Part shown: positions 1 through 6,219 of the stretch, in pieces | How positions within the stretch are numbered: position 1 is the first letter of the stretch | How the letters are laid out: the number at the start of each line of letters is the position of its first letter | Source: an uncultured Eubacteriales bacterium | GTDB taxonomy: Bacteria; Bacillota; Clostridia; Christensenellales; Pumilibacteraceae | DNA length: 12,454 bases | Reading direction: 5' to 3' | Assembly (NCBI GenBank): GCA_900543755.1 | Contig: UQSP01000050.1 | Span: forward strand, 1 to 12,454 | Position numbers and translations under genes: made by a program | The notes under the pieces: model-generated | What the model was told of the DNA's origin: nothing | Database searches by the model: none | Seen by the model: only the letters and a program-made list of their open reading frames with translations

Positions 1-48
1 CGAGATCTGCGCATGTCTCGTGGGCTCGGAGATGTGTATAAGAGACAG
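1..48. other. Nextera P7-side sequencing adapter (artefact)
   Basis: These bases are not genomic. They read as the end of the Illumina P7 sequence (1-6), an 8-base index (7-14), the Nextera read-2 adapter GTCTCGTGGGCTCGG (15-29) and the Tn5 mosaic end AGATGTGTATAAGAGACAG (30-48). Genomic sequence starts at 49. Confidence 0.98.
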
Positions 49-107
49 AATTAAATTAATGAAGAGTATTTACGATTTTTTATTGCTTTTATGCAAGGAG
101 GAAAATC

Positions 108-590
108 ATGAAATGCTTATATGATTACGTCGGATTATACTTTAATAAATTAAGCCGCATATCGTTGTATTTGCTGCATGTATTTTTGGTACTGCTTTGT
201 TTTGCTTATTATATGATCGGCGTAGTATTCATAGATTACGAACCGTGTTATATGCGGCATCAGCAACTTACCTTGGAGAAAATCGTAGAAATAAAACAAT
301 ATTTCTTTTTCGCTTACTTTCCGTTTATTCTGCTGAGCTTGTGTGTTTTTGCTTTGATGCTAATAAACATTATAACCGAACAAACCGAACTTAAAATCAA
401 ATATGAAAAAAATTACAGTCTTGCGGTTATAGTAACCGGTTTAGTTTTATTAGTTTTATTTACAGTCTTCGGATTTCTGATAGAAAGTGCAGAAGTTTAT
501 ATCCTTACGTTAATCCCGTGTCTTTTTATAATCGCTTACGGCGTGCGGCTTATTGCGATAAAAAAAACGACGGGAGCACTTCAGCGTTGA
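108..590 (+). CDS. Small four-helix membrane protein of unknown function
   Basis: I do not recognise this 160-residue protein. It is mostly hydrophobic, with four likely membrane helices at about residues 19-42, 65-89, 103-125 and 129-149. A short Lys/Arg-containing start and a basic end (IKKTTGALQR) suggest that both termini are cytoplasmic. The loop between helices 1 and 2 holds two cysteines (C31 lies in the helix, C47 in the loop) and no obvious catalytic motif. The start is well supported: AGGAGG at about 96-101 lies 6 nt before the ATG. The gene is visibly more AT-rich than its neighbours and is the only plus-strand gene in the left 9.9 kb. It faces spoIVA and shares a terminator with it. 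Only 59 genomic bases are visible upstream, so its operon context is unknown. It is probably a real gene, given the RBS, terminator and coherent topology, and it may be lineage-specific. Confidence 0.8.
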   Translation: MKCLYDYVGLYFNKLSRISLYLLHVFLVLLCFAYYMIGVVFIDYEPCYMRHQQLTLEKIVEIKQYFFFAYFPFILLSLCVFALMLINIITEQTELKIKYEKNYSLAVIVTGLVLLVLFTVFGFLIESAEVYILTLIPCLFIIAYGVRLIAIKKTTGALQR

Positions 591-612
591 ATCTGTACCC
601 ATTAAATAACCG

Positions 613-646
613 AAAAAAAGCGCCTGAGTTAAGGCGCTCTTTTTTT
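613..646. terminator. Bidirectional intrinsic terminator
   Basis: A perfect 6-bp stem AGCGCC/GGCGCT (619-624 and 633-638) encloses an 8-base loop. Seven A's precede it and a run of seven T's follows, so it can end the plus-strand membrane gene and also spoIVA arriving from the other side. Confidence 0.92.
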
Positions 647-700
647 ATTAATTTACACGACTATTCAGCAATCGCATTGCCCTTATTTCCGTTGCAAATC

Positions 701-2182
701 TTACAATAAGATGCAGATTACTCCGCCCTTACCCTCGTTTATGATGCGCGAAAGAGTTTTGCGCATTTTTTTCTGGGTGTCGTCGGGCATCGAATTAAGC
801 TTGTTGTTTAGTCCTTCGTTTACCAGCATATGCATGGATTTCCCGAACATATCGGTATCCCAGATGCCTTTGGGATTGTTTTCGAAGGAAGCCAGCATAT
901 TTTTGACCATTTCTTCGGTTTGCTGCTCCGTGCCCATGACGGGACTTACTTCGGCGGCGATATCCACCTGCATAATATGAAGCGAAGGTGCGGTAGCCTT
1001 AAGTTTAACGCCGAAGCGGGAGCCCTGCTTGACGATTTGCGGTTCCTCCAAAGTCATCTCTTCGGGCGAAGGCGCGACAACGCCGTAACCCGTGCGTTTA
1101 ACCTCTTCAAGAGCGACGCTTAACTTATCGTATTCCTTTTTGGCATGAACGAGGTCTTTCATGTATGACATAAGCGTAAAATCGTCGCTTATTTCCATGC
1201 CGCACGAAGAACTCAGCGCCTTATAAAACAGCTCGGGTTTTGCCTGAATTTCATACATAACTTTACCTTTTCCAAGCTCCACCTCGTTGAGAGCTACGCC
1301 CGCAAAATCCGCGTCTTCGCTCATCATGTCATCAAGCGCCGTATAATCGCTCATTTTATGCATGTTTTGCGCTTTTTCAAGCAGTCTGGTTGTAAGCGAA
1401 GTAATAATCTCGTTTTCGGGCGGAAGCGCCTGCAACCATTTGTCCAGCTTAACCTCGATGTCGCGCAAGGGAAATTCCATCAACACTTCCTTAAACAGGC
1501 CTGTAATGTCGTCTTCGCTCATGTTCAAAACGTCGATAGGCAAAACGGGAGTATTGTATTTCTCCGTAAGAGCCTTACCGAGTTTTACCGTTTCTGCCGA
1601 AGCGGGCACTTTGGAATTGAGAATGACGACGAAGGGTTTTCCCAGCGATTTAAGTTCCTCGACTACCCTTTCCTCCGCGGCAACATAAGCACTGCGGGCA
1701 AGATCGGTATCGATGGAGCCGTCGGAAGTCATAACTATGCCGATAGTGGAATGCTCGGAAATAACCTTTTGGGTTCCTATTTCCGCGGCATCCTCAAACG
1801 GAATTGCGTCATCCGACCACGGAGTCTTTACCATGCGCGGTTTATCGTTATCTAGATGTCCCGTGGCGCCGTCGATAAGATAGCCTACGCAATCCACCAA
1901 TCTTATCTTGATGTCGATTTTGTCCCCGAGTTTCACCGAAACCGCCTCGCCCGGTACGAATTTGGGCTGAGTGGTCATTATGGCTTTACCGTTGGCGCTT
2001 TGAGGAAGTTCGTCCATCATGCGCTCCTTTACGTGCTTGCTTTTGATTTTGGGAATAACAAGTTTGTTCATAAAGTTTGTTATAAACGTAGACTTGCCCG
2101 CCCGCACGGGTCCCACTACGCCGATATATATATCGCCGTCGGTGCGCTCGCTGATGTCTTTATAAATGTCAAATTGTTCCAT
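701..2182 (-). CDS. spoIVA: Spore coat morphogenetic ATPase SpoIVA
   Basis: SpoIVA is made in the mother cell, hydrolyses ATP and polymerises on the outer forespore membrane as the foundation for coat and cortex assembly. The N-terminal part is a TRAFAC-like P-loop domain: Walker A GPVRAGKS at residues 24-31 (the lysine is K30), a TTQPKF segment at about 71 and the Walker B-like LVDCVGY around residue 97. The protein ends in a short hydrophobic C-terminus (GGVICILL) typical of the family. At 493 residues it is almost exactly the length of the Bacillus subtilis protein. A longer frame begins at a TTG at 2200, but GGAGG at about 2193-2198 would then lie inside the gene. The ATG at 2182, 11 nt downstream of that RBS, matches the known N-terminus MExxDIxKDI. 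The gene is preceded by plsY, with a predicted sigma-E-type promoter between them. Confidence 0.97.
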   Translation of the reverse strand: MEQFDIYKDISERTDGDIYIGVVGPVRAGKSTFITNFMNKLVIPKIKSKHVKERMMDELPQSANGKAIMTTQPKFVPGEAVSVKLGDKIDIKIRLVDCVGYLIDGATGHLDNDKPRMVKTPWSDDAIPFEDAAEIGTQKVISEHSTIGIVMTSDGSIDTDLARSAYVAAEERVVEELKSLGKPFVVILNSKVPASAETVKLGKALTEKYNTPVLPIDVLNMSEDDITGLFKEVLMEFPLRDIEVKLDKWLQALPPENEIITSLTTRLLEKAQNMHKMSDYTALDDMMSEDADFAGVALNEVELGKGKVMYEIQAKPELFYKALSSSCGMEISDDFTLMSYMKDLVHAKKEYDKLSVALEEVKRTGYGVVAPSPEEMTLEEPQIVKQGSRFGVKLKATAPSLHIMQVDIAAEVSPVMGTEQQTEEMVKNMLASFENNPKGIWDTDMFGKSMHMLVNEGLNNKLNSMPDDTQKKMRKTLSRIINEGKGGVICILL

Positions 2183-2213
2183 TAAAAACAAATCCTCCAA
2201 GGCTTGATATTAG

Positions 2214-2243
2214 AGTATATGCCGGAGGATTGAGAAATTATGA
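2214..2243 (-). promoter_or_regulatory. Predicted sigma-E-type promoter of spoIVA
   Basis: On the minus strand, TCATAAT (2237-2243) is followed after 15 bp by CATATACT (2214-2221). This resembles the Bacillus sigma-E consensus (kmATATT, then CATAcaaT), with 6 of 7 and 6 of 8 matches. spoIVA is a known sigma-E target in B. subtilis, and sigE is encoded in this same window. The call rests on motif matching by eye. Confidence 0.5.
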
Positions 2244-2277
2244 TTTAATTGTTTTTATTTTAAAGTCAGGGCCAGTC

Positions 2278-3042
2278 CTAACTTTTTTGCGCGTCGTTTT
2301 TTTCGTCTTGCGTTTTGTCGGTTTGCTCGTTTTCTTCAGGTAAGTTGTTTTCGTCCCCCGATTCCGCCGGCGGCTTAACGTTGTTTAATGAAGCCGATTT
2401 ATTTTTGCCGAACAGTATTATCTGCTTTTCTTCGCCTTTGAAAATCCTTGCAAAATTGGAGCGGTGCGCCAACAGGATTATTACATAAATAGCCGCGGCA
2501 AGCACTCCTTCGATTATTCTTCCGGACGAAAAGGCGGTTACGGAGCAATAAATAAGCGGAATACCCGTCATAATAAAAGAAGTAAGAGAACCGATTTTAA
2601 CCGTTAAAATAAATACCACACCCACCAAAAAAGCAATAAGCGCAACTATCGGCGCGGCAACGAAGCAAACGCCTATGGACGCGGCAACGCCTTTACCGCC
2701 CTTAAACTTATAAAATACGGGAAAAATATGTCCCAGTACAACGCTTATTCCGCCGATAAAAAGCCCGATTTTATCCGTGCCGAAAGAAAACATTTCTCCT
2801 TTTCCCAAGAGCCACCAGCCCAAAAGCGCGGGGACAGCACCTTTTACAGCGTCGAGTACGAGAGTAAGAATTCCCAGTTTTATACCGAAACTGCGCAGCA
2901 TGTTCATTGTGCCGGGGTTACCGCTGCCTTCGTTACGGACGTCGCGGTTTTTGAAGTGCGAAATTATTATCGAAACGTTGATATTGCCGAACAAATACGC
3001 GCCGAAGATAAGCGCAACCATGGTTATGTAGTAAACCGCCAT
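2278..3042 (-). CDS. plsY: Glycerol-3-phosphate acyltransferase PlsY
   Basis: PlsY transfers the acyl group from acyl-phosphate to glycerol 3-phosphate, making lysophosphatidic acid in the first step of phospholipid synthesis at the inner membrane. The hallmarks are GSGNPGTMNMLR at residues 39-50, the G3P-binding region GHIFPVFYKFKGGKGVA at 104-120 and HRSNFARIFKGEE at 193-205, set among about seven membrane helices. The usual motif-1 GSIP reads GNIN here (19-22), so its conserved Ser is Asn. Arg36 just before GSGN is kept. A polar, acidic tail of roughly 40 residues (about 215-254) extends beyond the usual end. The ATG shares one base with the der stop codon (TAATG), and AAGGAGG lies just upstream inside der, which indicates translational coupling. 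In many Clostridia gpsA follows plsY, but here spoIVA follows directly. Confidence 0.95.
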   Translation of the reverse strand: MAVYYITMVALIFGAYLFGNINVSIIISHFKNRDVRNEGSGNPGTMNMLRSFGIKLGILTLVLDAVKGAVPALLGWWLLGKGEMFSFGTDKIGLFIGGISVVLGHIFPVFYKFKGGKGVAASIGVCFVAAPIVALIAFLVGVVFILTVKIGSLTSFIMTGIPLIYCSVTAFSSGRIIEGVLAAAIYVIILLAHRSNFARIFKGEEKQIILFGKNKSASLNNVKPPAESGDENNLPEENEQTDKTQDEKNDAQKS

Positions 3043-4367
3043 TACTGCTTATCCTCCTTGCGGGAATTAAATATCAACTTTATCGGAGTGCCTGAAAAAT
3101 CGAAAGATTTACGCAAGTAATTTTCAAGATATCTTCTGTAAGAAAAATGCACTAGTTTTTCATCGTTGACGAATATGACGAATTTAGGCGGATTGGTTTC
3201 GGGCTGCGTGGCGTAAAGAATTTTAAGCCGCCTTCCCGAATGCGCGGGAGGCTCGTTCATGGCGACGGCTTCGGCAATTACGTCGTTGATTACGCCCGTA
3301 GAAATACGTTGCGACGCGTTTACGAACACTTCGTCGCAAAGCCCGATAAGTTTTTCGGTACGCTGACCCGTAGCGGCGGAAATATAGACGGCCTTATAGT
3401 AATCCATAAACGCAAGCTCGGTTTTAAGCTTATCGTTAAATTTTTCCACCGTATGCGCGTCCTTTTCCACCTTATCCCATTTGTTCATGACGATAATGTT
3501 GGGCTTTCCCTGCTCGTGAACGTATCCCGCTATTCTGACGTCCTGCTCCGATATCTCTTCGGAACTGTCGAACACAATCATGACCACGTCTGCGCGTGAA
3601 ATTGCACTTATCGAGCGCATGACGGAATAGTCCTCTACGCTTTCATCCTCTATGCTGCGTTTGCGGCGCATACCCGCCGTGTCGATAATGGTATAGCTTT
3701 TGCCCATGTATCTGAACTGAGTATCTACCGCGTCGCGCGTGGTACCCGCCTCGTCGGATACGATTACCCTGTCAAAGCCCAGCATTCTGTTTACCAAAGA
3801 AGATTTACCCACGTTGGGCCGTCCCACCACCGCAATTTTAAGCGAAAACTCCTCTTCCGCTTCCGTTCGGCGGGGAAAAAGCGCAACCACTTCGTCAAGA
3901 AGGTCGCCTAACCCAAGGCTTTGCTCGCACGAAATCGGATAAGGCGTGCCAAGCCCCAACGAATAAAAATCGTAAGTTATTTGAACGTCGAAATTGTCCA
4001 GTTTGTTTACGACCAGCAATACGGGCTTTTTAGTATGGCGCAAAATTTCCGCCACGTCGTAATCGGAAGCAACAGGTCCGCTTTTGGCGTCCGTGAAAAA
4101 CAGTATCACGTCGCTTAGTTCCATGGCGGCTTCAGCCTGGGCGCGAATGTGTTTAAACATTCCGTCCTCGCTTTTAAGCTCTATTCCGCCGGTGTCCACA
4201 AGCGTAAAATTATAACCGCACCATTCGGCGTCCGCATAAATACGGTCGCGAGTGACGCCCGGGGTATCCTTAACTATGGATATGCGCTTTCCGCACACTT
4301 TATTGAAAAAAGTCGATTTACCGACGTTGGGTCTTCCAACAACGGCGACTAAAGGTTTTTTGCTCAT
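3042..4367 (-). CDS. der: Ribosome-assembly GTPase Der (EngA)
   Basis: Der is a double-GTPase needed for maturation of the 50S ribosomal subunit. Both G domains are intact. The first has G1 GRPNVGKST (11-19), DTGG (58-61) and NKLD (121-124). The second has GRPNVGKSS (182-190), DTAG (229-232) and NKWD (295-298). A KH-like C-terminal domain follows from about residue 353. The length of 441 residues is normal for the family. The start MSKKPLVAVVGRPNVGK fits the family N-terminus, but no Shine-Dalgarno sequence precedes it. Instead a TAAAAT -10-like box ends 6 nt before the ATG, so the transcript may be leaderless. The gene is separated from the upstream membrane-protein gene by a strong terminator and is coupled to plsY downstream. 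Confidence 0.98.
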   Translation of the reverse strand: MSKKPLVAVVGRPNVGKSTFFNKVCGKRISIVKDTPGVTRDRIYADAEWCGYNFTLVDTGGIELKSEDGMFKHIRAQAEAAMELSDVILFFTDAKSGPVASDYDVAEILRHTKKPVLLVVNKLDNFDVQITYDFYSLGLGTPYPISCEQSLGLGDLLDEVVALFPRRTEAEEEFSLKIAVVGRPNVGKSSLVNRMLGFDRVIVSDEAGTTRDAVDTQFRYMGKSYTIIDTAGMRRKRSIEDESVEDYSVMRSISAISRADVVMIVFDSSEEISEQDVRIAGYVHEQGKPNIIVMNKWDKVEKDAHTVEKFNDKLKTELAFMDYYKAVYISAATGQRTEKLIGLCDEVFVNASQRISTGVINDVIAEAVAMNEPPAHSGRRLKILYATQPETNPPKFVIFVNDEKLVHFSYRRYLENYLRKSFDFSGTPIKLIFNSRKEDKQ

Positions 4368-4373
4368 ATTTCT

Positions 4374-4402
4374 ATTTTATCATAAGGCGGTGAAAAAGTC
4401 CA
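4374..4402 (-). promoter_or_regulatory. Predicted sigma-A promoter of der-plsY
   Basis: On the minus strand, TGGACT (4397-4402) is followed after 17 bp by TAAAAT (4374-4379). This gives 4 of 6 and 5 of 6 matches to consensus. It lies between the upstream terminator and der. With the -10 only 6 nt from the ATG, transcription would start at or beside the start codon. Confidence 0.5.
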
Positions 4403-4427
4403 TTGTTTTATAAGCGCGGCGCAAAAC

Positions 4428-4455
4428 AAAAAACGGACGACTTTTCGCCGTCCGT
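4428..4455 (-). terminator. Intrinsic terminator after the DUF1614-like gene
   Basis: On the minus strand a perfect 7-bp stem ACGGACG/CGTCCGT with a 9-base loop runs straight into a T tract. It lies 18 bp beyond the stop codon of the gene ending at 4474 and insulates der-plsY from the genes upstream. Confidence 0.93.
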
Positions 4456-4473
4456 ACAGGGTTAAGTTTTTTA

Positions 4474-5181
4474 TCAGAACAATTCGTCGTCGAAACGGTC
4501 GTAATCGTCGTCATCGGATAATTTTGACTTGAATGCGCGGTCTTCGGACGCTTCGAAATTCAGATTGCGCTTATTGGTACGTTCTTCGCCCATAGCTTTG
4601 CCCGTCATAACGACTATTTCCGCAAGACAAAGCGCAAAAAGCGCCGCGACGAAAATCGAATTGTACACTACTACCCGGCCTAAGGTAAACGCTCCGCCCG
4701 TAATTACAAAATAATCGAGCAGACAGAATATAACGTCGCCCACTGCAATGCCGCCCGTTACCGCAAAAAGCGATGCTACGCGGGTACGGCCAATTATAAA
4801 CGCCAGTGCGCCCGATATAAGGCCCAGCACAAACGAAGTAAGCACAATCATACCTGTGTTGTTTACGGGCATGATAAGCAATAAGCCCACAGTCGCCGCA
4901 ACTACGGAAAGCATAGCCGCAACTCCTCTTAAAACGGCATTATTGCGTATAAGAACCACAAGCAGCACGAACATGGCTAATATAGGTAAAATAAATCCGC
5001 CGACGTTCATGTAGAAAACACCGCCGAAGGAAATCGAGGGAACGATAATACCTATCGCAAACGCCAGAATTACCATAAAGGCGCCTATCGTGGAAAGACC
5101 AAGCCCCCTGAACGCGGACCTGCCCACTTCGAAAAATAATGCGAGCATCATTATGCCCAGCAAGATAAGTCCCATTGTCAT
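4474..5181 (-). CDS. DUF1614-like multi-pass membrane protein
   Basis: This 235-residue protein has about seven hydrophobic segments (roughly 2-17, 30-50, 60-79, 84-105, 110-131, 136-158 and 171-194). A hydrophilic cytoplasmic tail (195-235) ends in an Asp/Glu-rich run. The pattern recalls the uncharacterised DUF1614 family of Firmicutes. It has NVGGFILP near 59-66, a GGIAVGDVIF segment near 143-152 where that family carries a glycine-rich GAD-type motif, and a YNSIFVAALFALCLAE stretch near 173-188. I make this match from memory of the family pattern, and the function is unknown. The frame extends to a GTG at 5199, but that codon overlaps the GGAGG at 5193-5197. The ATG at 5181, 11 nt after GGAGG, is the better start. 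The RBS lies partly in a hairpin (see 5183-5221). A terminator follows. Confidence 0.75.
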   Translation of the reverse strand: MTMGLILLGIMMLALFFEVGRSAFRGLGLSTIGAFMVILAFAIGIIVPSISFGGVFYMNVGGFILPILAMFVLLVVLIRNNAVLRGVAAMLSVVAATVGLLLIMPVNNTGMIVLTSFVLGLISGALAFIIGRTRVASLFAVTGGIAVGDVIFCLLDYFVITGGAFTLGRVVVYNSIFVAALFALCLAEIVVMTGKAMGEERTNKRNLNFEASEDRAFKSKLSDDDDYDRFDDELF

Positions 5182-5182
5182 A

Positions 5183-5221
5183 AAAAAAATTACCTCCACG
5201 ATAATGGTCGGTAATTTTTTT
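5183..5221 (-). repeat. Perfect 12-bp inverted repeat over the RBS of the DUF1614-like gene
   Basis: The minus strand reads AAAAAAATTACC (5210-5221), a 15-base loop, then GGTAATTTTTTT (5183-5194), which ends 1 nt before the ATG at 5181. Part of the GGAGG ribosome-binding site falls at the loop/stem edge. The stem is AT-rich and weak, followed by T's, so it could be a poor terminator after the cyclophilin-like gene or a structure that masks the ribosome-binding site. Confidence 0.65.
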
Positions 5222-5248
5222 ATTTTTATACCTGTTTATTTAAAAAAT

Positions 5249-6142
5249 TTATCTTTTGGTTCCCGTAACCCTTTTTGTGGAATACCAACTGTAAAGAACG
5301 TTTGAAGAATTTTCACCTTTAACGTATTCCATAAAATCAAAGTTTTTCCACTTGTCCTTGTTCTTTTTGGTTATTTTAACGGACTCGATTTTGATAAGTC
5401 CGTCCTCGTCAAGAGGAGCGCGATAATAATCGTGTCTGAATTTTTCACCCGTTTCGTCGCGGGAAAGCGCGGCAATTGCAACTATGTTGGATATGCTTTC
5501 GCTGTCCGCCGCCATTCCGAAAGGCGCAACCTTCCAGTCCTGATTGTTGTCGTTGGGAATGGTCAGCGACAAATCCGAAGACGCGGCAACCTGAAATTCC
5601 GTAGCGCTGCGCTCGTAGCAGAAAGAAAGAACGCCGACGGTATCATAATAAGAAGAACGCGCGGTATCGTTTTTCAACCTGTAACCGAATTTATTGTTGC
5701 TGTAGTCGCTTTTGTCGTATTTACGGTCGGTAATCTTTGAAAGAAACTCCTTATTGTCGTCACCGCGATGCAACGAATCCGCCTGCCATCCGCCGAAACG
5801 AACCCAACCGTTCTGACTGTCGAAAATTATCGTTCCGTCAAAATATCCTATTTCCGCAAGATAAATGAAGTTGGTTGCGGCAATAGGGCACTCGTTTTCC
5901 CATATTTCGTAATTTATCGTCATGCCGTTGGAAAGCTTCATGACGGCGTAAGGATTAACACCTTCTTTATCGGTGTACTCGTCGCTAAGCGCAAAAGGAA
6001 GTATAATGCCCAAGGCGATTACGCAAAGTCCCAGAAAACAAGCGATAATAGAAATAATCCAAGTTTTTTTGCTTTTTTTCTTTACGTCCGTTTCGTTTAC
6101 TTCGGTAGGCTGAACTTCAACGGGTTTCTTCTTTCTTTTCAT
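5249..6142 (-). CDS. Membrane-anchored cyclophilin-like protein, active site divergent
   Basis: The protein has 297 residues: a Lys-rich cytoplasmic start (1-27), one signal-anchor helix (about 28-52) and an extracytoplasmic domain. The domain follows the cyclophilin-type peptidyl-prolyl isomerase fold. AVMKLSNGMTINYEIWENECPIAATNFIYLAEIGYFDGTI (66-105) is its opening strand-helix pattern, IIFDSQNGWVRFGGW (105-119) corresponds to the FHRVIPGFMxQGG loop, GVLSFCYERSATEFQVAAS (170-188) to GVLSMA..GSQFFIT, and APFGM near 206 to VVFGKV. The His-Arg of the catalytic loop is replaced by Asp-Ser and the QGG glutamine by Phe, so isomerase activity is doubtful; it may be a binding or chaperone domain. 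It has a near-consensus promoter of its own and an AAGGA RBS. It sits between feoB and the DUF1614-like gene. Confidence 0.8.
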   Translation of the reverse strand: MKRKKKPVEVQPTEVNETDVKKKSKKTWIISIIACFLGLCVIALGIILPFALSDEYTDKEGVNPYAVMKLSNGMTINYEIWENECPIAATNFIYLAEIGYFDGTIIFDSQNGWVRFGGWQADSLHRGDDNKEFLSKITDRKYDKSDYSNNKFGYRLKNDTARSSYYDTVGVLSFCYERSATEFQVAASSDLSLTIPNDNNQDWKVAPFGMAADSESISNIVAIAALSRDETGEKFRHDYYRAPLDEDGLIKIESVKITKKNKDKWKNFDFMEYVKGENSSNVLYSWYSTKRVTGTKR

Positions 6143-6177
6143 CTCTTTTTCCTTAATAGTAATATTTAACTTTTAAT

Positions 6178-6207
6178 ATTATACCCTAAATTAAAAGCTT
6201 TTGTCAA
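6178..6207 (-). promoter_or_regulatory. Strong sigma-A promoter of the cyclophilin-like gene
   Basis: On the minus strand a perfect TTGACA (6202-6207) and a perfect TATAAT (6178-6183) are separated by 18 bp, about 35 bp ahead of the ATG. It gives the cyclophilin-like and DUF1614-like genes expression independent of feoAB. Confidence 0.88.
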
Positions 6208-6219
6208 AGGTTTGCGGTT

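Noticed and set aside
2244..2280. Possible terminator between plsY and spoIVA
   Set aside because: The GGACTGGCCC/TGACT area does not form a convincing stem followed by T's on the minus strand, so plsY may read through into spoIVA.
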